A model generated the notes under the pieces. That model did not search any database, was not told the origin of the DNA, and saw only the letters and a list, made by a program, of their open reading frames with translations. From Ignavibacteriales bacterium (lineage in GTDB: Bacteria; Bacteroidota; Ignavibacteria; Ignavibacteriales; Melioribacteraceae), in assembly GCA_020059785.1 (NCBI GenBank), contig JAGVBL010000323.1, forward strand, positions 1 through 11,632: 11,632 nt of DNA, written 5' to 3'. Positions 7,433-11,632 of this stretch are shown here, in pieces (positions within the stretch are counted from its first letter, which is position 1; each line of letters starts with the position of its first letter). Made by a program: the position numbers and the translations under genes.

Positions 7433-10255
7433 ATGCGTAGAAAATTAACATTTCTATTTGCACTTCTGCTCTTCTTTTCTTCTTGCAAATTAATTGAAGA
7501 AGAATCGAATATTACTGAACCAACTGATAAAACATCAACAAGTTCAGTTAAGGTAGTTTCTCCCAATGGCGGTGAATCCTTGATGGAAGGTTCTTCTTTC
7601 GATATTAAGTGGACCGCTACAACTCAATCCAAGATTAGAATCCAGGTAACTTATGATAATGGCTCTTCATGGTTTCTTGTTGCCGATAGTTTGAACAATA
7701 CCGGAATCTATAACTGGTTCCCTATTCCAAATTCTATATCAAATCAATGTAAGATTAGAGTTGCAACAGTTGATGGTTCTGCTTCATCAATGAGCGAAAA
7801 AGTTTTTAGCATTATCAAAAATTCAAATGAAAGTCTGCGCATTATTTCTCCTATTGGAAATGAGGAATGGGAATCCGGTACATCAAAACAAATTAAATGG
7901 TATAGCTCTGGAATTGATTCTGTTAGAATTGAATACACTACTAATAATGGCAATACATGGAGTTTGATTGCAGTCGATAAGAAAAACACCGGAATATATT
8001 TTTGGGAGCCGGTACCTAAAACACCTTCTACACTTGCAAAGGTTAGAATTAAAGATGCTAAGGACGGTGTTCCGTTTACTGAAAGCACAAACACTTTCAG
8101 CATTCTTCCCGAACCTTTAATAAGAGTTATTGCACCAAACGGCGGAGAAAAAATTGATATCGGCTCATCAGTAAGAATTGAATGGGTATCGGAAAATATT
8201 CAAAATGTTTCTATAGCATATACTACTGATAATGGATTCAGCTGGACATCGATTGTCAATTCAACACCAAGTGTTGGATTCTATAATTGGAATCCCGTTC
8301 CTAATGTTACATCCCAGCTTTGTAAAATTAGAGTTGCAGATGCATTAGATGGTGAACCAAAAGACTTATCCGATAATACGTTCTCAATCAGTAAATTAGA
8401 AAACAAATCCTTAACATTAAGAGTGCCTAATGGCGGTGAAAACTGGGAAGCAGGAACAGCAAAACAAATTACATGGTATAGCAGTGCTGGTATTGATTCG
8501 GTTTATCTAGAATACACAACCGATAATGGTAATACATGGAAATACATTGGTAAGGATACAAAGAACACAGGAATTTATTTCTGGGAGCCTGTTCCAAACA
8601 CTCCATCTACATTAGCAAAGGTTAGAATTAAAGATGCAAAGACAGGATTGATATCTGATGAAAGTAATAATACTTTTAACATTTTACCTGAGCCGGTAAT
8701 TAAGGTTCTTGTTCCGAATGGAGGAGAATCCTGGCTTTCAAATACATCACAAAGAATTGAATGGCTTTCACAAAATATAGCCAATGTTAAGATTGCTTAT
8801 ACAACAAACAACGGTGCAAACTGGAATACAATAGTTGAATCGACACCGAGTATCGGTTTCTATATCTGGCAACAGATTCCGAATATCAATTCTCAAAATT
8901 GTAAAGTCAGAATTTATGATGCAGTTGATGGTGAACCTAATGATGTTTCGGATGGTGTTTTTAGAATTACAAATCAAATTGTTAAAACATTACAGGTAAC
9001 AAGACCAAATGGCGGCGAGGAATGGGAAGCCGGTTCCAAACAAAATATAACCTGGAATGCAACGGCAGTTAATAAAGTAAAAATTGAATTAACTGTTGAC
9101 AAAGGTTTGACATGGGCTACTCTTGTTGATAGCATTGGAGGCGGTGCGTATGAATGGAGTATAAATGAAAATTTAAATTCCGCACAGTGTCAAATTAGAA
9201 TTACAGATTCAAAGGACCCAAATGTTTCGGATGTAAGCGATGCTTCATTTACAATCTCACCAAGAAAATACATTTTTGTTTCAGAACCCCGCGGACCAAA
9301 AATCTTTAAAGACAGTGATGCTATTGAGATAAAATGGGAATCGACAGGGATTAAAAATGTTGGAATAAAATATACATGGAATAATGGAATCGCTATCTAT
9401 CCTGATATTCCTTCATTCTACACACTCGTTGATAAAATGGCAAATCAAGGAACGTATGTTACAAGTTTTACTGTTCCATCAGATCGATATTATGTAGTTG
9501 TTTTTAATGCAGATGATGGAAGCAACGGTGCGCCAAGTGCAAGAAGTATTGGTAACTTTACTATTGTGAAATCAGAGGTCTCTGAAATCAAAATTATTGT
9601 TCCAAATGGTGGTGAACAATGGCTTGTTACTAAAGCTGGTGTACCAAATACAGACTTAGTCAATTATCATCCATATGAAATCAGATGGAATGCAACTGGA
9701 ACAGAAAAAGTGAAAATTGAGTGGACAACTACCGGGGGTGGAACTTGGCATGTTGTTCCGGGAGCAGATAGCACTACTAATGACGGGATATTTACATGGA
9801 CTCCTGGTCACCACGGAACTCCAAGACCTGATAGTTCTGATAATTGTCTGATTAGAATTAGCAGTCAAAATGGTAAGTTTAATGATGTTTCAGATAATTT
9901 CTTCTCAATCCATGAAAGAAAGAAAATTAGGGTAGATTTTCCAAGCGATCAGTCAATGTATTTCACAATTGATGATCCATCTAGATATCCAATGATAATA
10001 AGGTGGACTTCCTTTGCTGTTGCTAGGGTGGATATTTATTACAGCTTAGATAATGGAGTAACCTGGACTTTATTAGCTGCAGATTATCAATCGACCGGTG
10101 CATATTCTTGGGATTGGGTAAATGATCCTGCAATTGGACTTACTACTTTTACATCCCTTGGTAGGATTAAAATTGTTGATCGTAGCGATAATAGAATTTG
10201 GGATATTAATGATTATCCGTTCTGGTTAAATATTAAAAAGAGTCAAGGGAATTGA
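7433..10255 (+). CDS. Lipoprotein with nine Kre9/KNH-like Ig-fold repeats
   Basis: A 940-residue lipoprotein. The signal peptide is MRRKLTFLFALLLFFSSC, with the lipid-carrying Cys at 18 followed by KLIEEE. An acidic stretch right after the Cys resembles the signal that sends Bacteroidota lipoproteins to the cell surface. Nine tandem domains follow at about 39-128, 135-225, 230-319, 327-418, 423-512, 520-608, 614-711, 719-826 and 832-934. The consensus is VxxPNGGExWxxG, I-x-W, VxIxYTTDNGxxW, NTGxYxWxxP, then K-I/V-R-I-x-D and SDxxFxI. This matches the Ig-like Kre9/KNH (PF10342) type found in bacterial surface proteins. Domains 7-9 are the most diverged and carry insertions. There is no catalytic domain, so a binding, adhesive or scaffold role is most likely. 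No type IX secretion tail is seen. The gene stands alone, divergent from the NHL gene. Confidence 0.85.
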   Translation: MRRKLTFLFALLLFFSSCKLIEEESNITEPTDKTSTSSVKVVSPNGGESLMEGSSFDIKWTATTQSKIRIQVTYDNGSSWFLVADSLNNTGIYNWFPIPNSISNQCKIRVATVDGSASSMSEKVFSIIKNSNESLRIISPIGNEEWESGTSKQIKWYSSGIDSVRIEYTTNNGNTWSLIAVDKKNTGIYFWEPVPKTPSTLAKVRIKDAKDGVPFTESTNTFSILPEPLIRVIAPNGGEKIDIGSSVRIEWVSENIQNVSIAYTTDNGFSWTSIVNSTPSVGFYNWNPVPNVTSQLCKIRVADALDGEPKDLSDNTFSISKLENKSLTLRVPNGGENWEAGTAKQITWYSSAGIDSVYLEYTTDNGNTWKYIGKDTKNTGIYFWEPVPNTPSTLAKVRIKDAKTGLISDESNNTFNILPEPVIKVLVPNGGESWLSNTSQRIEWLSQNIANVKIAYTTNNGANWNTIVESTPSIGFYIWQQIPNINSQNCKVRIYDAVDGEPNDVSDGVFRITNQIVKTLQVTRPNGGEEWEAGSKQNITWNATAVNKVKIELTVDKGLTWATLVDSIGGGAYEWSINENLNSAQCQIRITDSKDPNVSDVSDASFTISPRKYIFVSEPRGPKIFKDSDAIEIKWESTGIKNVGIKYTWNNGIAIYPDIPSFYTLVDKMANQGTYVTSFTVPSDRYYVVVFNADDGSNGAPSARSIGNFTIVKSEVSEIKIIVPNGGEQWLVTKAGVPNTDLVNYHPYEIRWNATGTEKVKIEWTTTGGGTWHVVPGADSTTNDGIFTWTPGHHGTPRPDSSDNCLIRISSQNGKFNDVSDNFFSIHERKKIRVDFPSDQSMYFTIDDPSRYPMIIRWTSFAVARVDIYYSLDNGVTWTLLAADYQSTGAYSWDWVNDPAIGLTTFTSLGRIKIVDRSDNRIWDINDYPFWLNIKKSQGN
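7547..10234 (+). repeat. Nine tandem domain repeats (about 90-108 codons each)
   Basis: Unit coordinates are 7547-7816, 7835-8107, 8120-8389, 8411-8686, 8699-8968, 8990-9256, 9272-9565, 9587-9910 and 9926-10234. Units 1-6 are 89-92 codons long. Units 7, 8 and 9 are longer because of insertions, and units 7 and 9 have lost the PNGGE motif. Units 1, 3, 5, 6 and 8 have a single Cys before the I/V-R-I/V strand; units 2 and 4 have Ala there. Confidence 0.85.
7835..8968 (+). repeat. Duplicated two-domain block within the lipoprotein gene
   Basis: Units 2-3 (7835-8389) and units 4-5 (8411-8968) are copies of one two-domain block. Unit 2 matches unit 4 best: both have NTGIYFWEPVP and TPSTLAKVRIKDAK, and both run into the same ILPEP linker. 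Unit 3 matches unit 5 best: both have the STPS-x-GFY and D-A-x-DGEP motifs. Several short nucleotide runs are also identical, for example around GCAAAGGTTAGAATTAAAGA. Confidence 0.75.
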
Positions 10256-10311
10256 TGATAGTAGGTAGCATATAAAAAGTAACTAAAGTGTTATTTATTT
10301 TTCTTTAAACT

Positions 10312-10353
10312 TGAGTCTGAATTTCATATAATGGAATATGAAATTCAGACTCA
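10312..10353. repeat. Perfect 18-bp inverted repeat over a start codon
   Basis: The left arm 10312-10329 (TGAGTCTGAATTTCATAT) is the exact reverse complement of the right arm 10336-10353, around the six-base loop AATGGA. The right arm contains ATG 10338 of the small membrane protein, so a folded transcript would hide that start. The stem ends 57 bases after the lipoprotein stop. CAATTTTT follows the stem, so it could also act as a weak intrinsic terminator for the lipoprotein transcript, although the arms are AT-rich. Confidence 0.8.
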
Positions 10354-10688
10354 CAATTTTTAGAGACTATCTGGATAGAATCTTACCTTCCAAAACTTTT
10401 CGGTTTTATCTATCAAAATCAGGAATCGCTATTCTTTTCTTGATAATCATTATTGTTTCAGTAATTTTCTACTACCGTTCATATGAAAAAGAAGAACTTG
10501 AAATATTAAAAAAGGAACACAAGAAAATTCAATTAAGTATTGAAAGTTATTTAAGGGAATTGTCTAGCATAGAAATTAATTCTGAAAATGGGAAGTTTTT
10601 AAATAAGAAATTAAATGAATATCGCAAAAGACTTTCTATTATGGAAGAGGAGATAATTACTAAGAAGAGAATTTGGTTTCTTGAATAA
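10338..10688 (+). CDS. Small single-pass coiled-coil membrane protein
   Basis: A 116-residue protein I cannot assign to a family. A basic N-terminus of about 28 residues is followed by one very hydrophobic helix at about 29-47 (GIAILFLIIIIVSVIFYY) and then by a charged Lys/Glu-rich segment at about 48-110, which should form a coiled coil. Size and topology recall the cell-division proteins FtsL/FtsB/DivIC, but the C-terminal motif of that family is missing, so this is a resemblance only. ATG 10338 is the only usual start before the membrane helix. It lies in the right arm of a perfect inverted repeat, and only a loop GGA two bases upstream could serve as ribosome binding site. A tRNA fragment begins 25 bp downstream. 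Confidence 0.6.
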   Translation: MKFRLTIFRDYLDRILPSKTFRFYLSKSGIAILFLIIIIVSVIFYYRSYEKEELEILKKEHKKIQLSIESYLRELSSIEINSENGKFLNKKLNEYRKRLSIMEEEIITKKRIWFLE

Positions 10689-10703
10689 ACCTGATTAATT
10701 TTG
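10672..10703 (+). promoter_or_regulatory. Bacteroidota-type promoter for the tRNA-Gln
   Basis: TTTG at 10672-10675 and TAATTTTG at 10696-10703 are separated by 20 bases. They match the TTTG/TAnnTTTG elements used by the primary sigma factor of Bacteroidota. The tRNA begins 11 bases after the second box, a normal distance for a tRNA leader. The first box lies in the last codons of the preceding gene. Confidence 0.45.
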
Positions 10704-10713
10704 TACCACAAAT

Positions 10714-10756
10714 TGCCCCGTGGTGTAATTGGCAACACGTCTGACTCTGGATCAGA
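10714..10756 (+). tRNA. tRNA-Gln (anticodon CTG), 5' portion only, truncated
   Basis: These 43 bases are the first part of a tRNA. They comprise acceptor strand TGCCCCG, bases TG, D stem GTGT/ACAC around AATTGGCA, one linker base, and anticodon stem TCTGA/TCAGA around loop CTCTGGA with anticodon CTG, which reads the Gln codon CAG. All visible stems pair perfectly. After TCAGA(A) the sequence becomes AAAAAGCTTC and has no variable loop or T arm, and no CGGGGCA strand to close the acceptor stem was found downstream. The gene is therefore split here. Genomes normally have another tRNA-Gln (TTG) that can also read CAG, so loss could be tolerated. The missing 3' half may lie at the far end of the integrated element. 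Confidence 0.82.
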
Positions 10757-10757
10757 A
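10740..10757. other. Putative attachment-site core (left junction of integrated element)
   Basis: The tRNA match ends at or just after the 3' side of the anticodon stem. The anticodon arm, a near-palindrome, is a common crossover site for tyrosine recombinases. The recombinase gene ends eight bases further right, a usual arrangement for an integrated element. The exact core cannot be fixed without the other junction. Confidence 0.55.
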
Positions 10758-10764
10758 AAAAGCT

Positions 10765-11632
10765 TCATTTTTGAGCTATTTTCAAAGCATTTTCACCCAT
10801 TGTGCCCTCAATTGTGCCCAAAATTACATCATTTATCTTGTTACCTATCCTATCATACTCTGCCTCCAGGTAATACTTCTGGGTTGTCCTTATATCTCTG
10901 TGACGTGCGATCTTCTGCAAGTCAAATAACGACATCCCTGCATTGGCCAACCTCGATAGAAACGTCTTCCGAATCTCATGTATTGAATAATGTCTGAAAT
11001 TATTCCTCCTCAAAAAGTGTCTGAAAAAGGAGAGTGATTCCTTTGTTTTATATGGACAAACCTTTCCCTTTAATTCCTTCCATTCTTTTCCAAAAATAAC
11101 CTCAGCTCTCGGTAAAGAGGGAACTGGTCTATCCGTTTTCCCTTATTATTCTTTATGTAAATTATGTTCCTCTTAAAATCTATATCCTCAAAGTCTAATC
11201 TTATCAGCTCAGTTACTCTCATTCCAGTCATTATGAGAAGCTTTATTGACTTATACTGATTCTCGTTATGTTTCTTGAGAAGTTTCAGTATAAGATCCAT
11301 TTCTTCCCGACTAATAACATTTATTTTTTTCTCAACACTCTGTTTCCTCGGAACCGGATTGAAATCAATTATCCGCATCTTCCTGAAATACTCGAATATT
11401 ATTCTTAAATGACGGAATATAATTTCTAATGATCCCTTCGATACTTTTAAATACTTCTCAAACTCATCTATTACATCCTCGGTTACTTTTCTTATCTCAA
11501 TATCTCCGGTAAAGTCCAGAAGTTTTTTGAAAGAATATTTATAAATATTTTTAGTGCTCTCGGATTTATTCTCCTTCGTCTTCTCAAAATCCTTAAACGC
11601 TTCACTTAATGTTTTTTTCTTTACCTTCTTTA
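10765..11632 (-). pseudogene. Tyrosine recombinase/integrase, apparent frameshift, 5' partial
   Basis: The gene runs leftward from beyond the right edge. Codons from about 11630 are open and encode a lysine-rich start and a SAM-like core-binding domain (TLSEAFKDFEK ... YKYSFKKLLDFTGD ... EKYLKVSKGSLEIIFRHLR). The catalytic domain follows: box I with MTGMRVTELIRLDFEDIDF (its Arg is catalytic), the beta-hairpin Lys region NNKGKRI, then HEIRKTF (His and Arg), ARHRDI (His) and TTQKYY, whose first Tyr (codon 10873-10875) should be the nucleophile. The reading frame shifts by one base at a T5 run (A5 at 11092-11096 on the plus strand): reading straight through stops at 11070, whereas one extra T would join the two parts as RLFFGKEWKELKGK. 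All catalytic motifs are intact on either side. This may be a real mutation or a homopolymer sequencing error. About 290 residues are visible, and the N-terminus lies outside the window. Confidence 0.85.
11092..11096 (-). other. Frameshift point in the integrase gene
   Basis: A run of five T on the coding strand (TTA TTT TTG GAA). Six T would keep the frame, giving TTA TTT TTT GGA AAA GAA TGG and continuing to the gene's end. A -1 slip here would have the same effect, but the heptamer ATTTTTG is not a standard slippery site. Confidence 0.7.

Noticed and set aside
10338..10688. Naming the small coiled-coil protein FtsL, FtsB or DivIC.
   Set aside because: Only topology fits. The C-terminal family motif is absent and no division genes are nearby.
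10714..10756. A group I intron interrupting the tRNA, since some bacterial introns lie in tRNA anticodon loops.
   Set aside because: The break is at the 3' end of the anticodon stem and not in the loop. The following sequence is the end of an integrase gene, and no 3' tRNA exon is found.
10701..10997. Plus-strand open frames across the tRNA and the integrase end.
   Set aside because: They run over the tRNA fragment and antisense to conserved integrase motifs, so they are shadows.
11070..11378. A separate small gene from ATG 11378.
   Set aside because: The frame is open upstream to the window edge and encodes the core-binding domain of the same integrase. The ATG is an internal Met.

Overview
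The window is AT-rich bacterial DNA. Its gene content suggests the Bacteroidota/Chlorobiota/Ignavibacteria group: an HU-like/SPOR fusion protein, a compact ExbB-ExbD-TonB set, a lipoprotein with an acidic stretch after the lipid-bearing Cys, many starts with weak Shine-Dalgarno sequences, and a TTTG/TAnnTTTG-type promoter before a tRNA. I favour an Ignavibacteria-like organism, but this is inferred from style and not from a database match. The left part looks like ordinary chromosome. The right end is the edge of an integrated element.

Layout. Positions 1-5195 (+) hold a tightly packed set: the C-terminal part of an outer-membrane beta-barrel resembling a TonB-dependent receptor, an HU-like/transmembrane/SPOR protein, then ExbB/TolQ, ExbD/TolR and TonB. 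Together these form a proton-driven energiser for outer-membrane transport next to one possible client barrel. Positions 5170-7291 (-) hold a four-gene run that converges on tonB and overlaps its end by 26 bp: a secreted NHL beta-propeller protein, a DUF2085 membrane protein, and two unrecognised small membrane proteins. Positions 7433-10255 (+), divergent from that run, encode a large lipoprotein made of nine Ig-like repeats of the Kre9/KNH type. In the middle of it a two-domain block has been duplicated. Positions 10338-10688 (+) encode a small single-pass coiled-coil membrane protein whose start codon lies inside a perfect 18-bp inverted repeat.

At 10714-10756 (+) is the 5' portion of a tRNA-Gln (anticodon CTG). 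It stops exactly at the 3' side of the anticodon stem. Eight bases further on, a tyrosine recombinase gene ends, pointing toward the tRNA and running off the right edge. This looks like the left junction of an integrated element that split the tRNA gene without rebuilding its 3' half in this window. The recombinase carries an apparent one-base frameshift in a homopolymer, so it is either broken or affected by a sequencing error.

No CRISPR array, rRNA gene or insertion sequence was seen, and no gene-free stretch exceeds 300 bases. The most unusual points are the split tRNA/integrase junction, the hairpin over the start at 10338, and the alternating repeat architecture of the lipoprotein.
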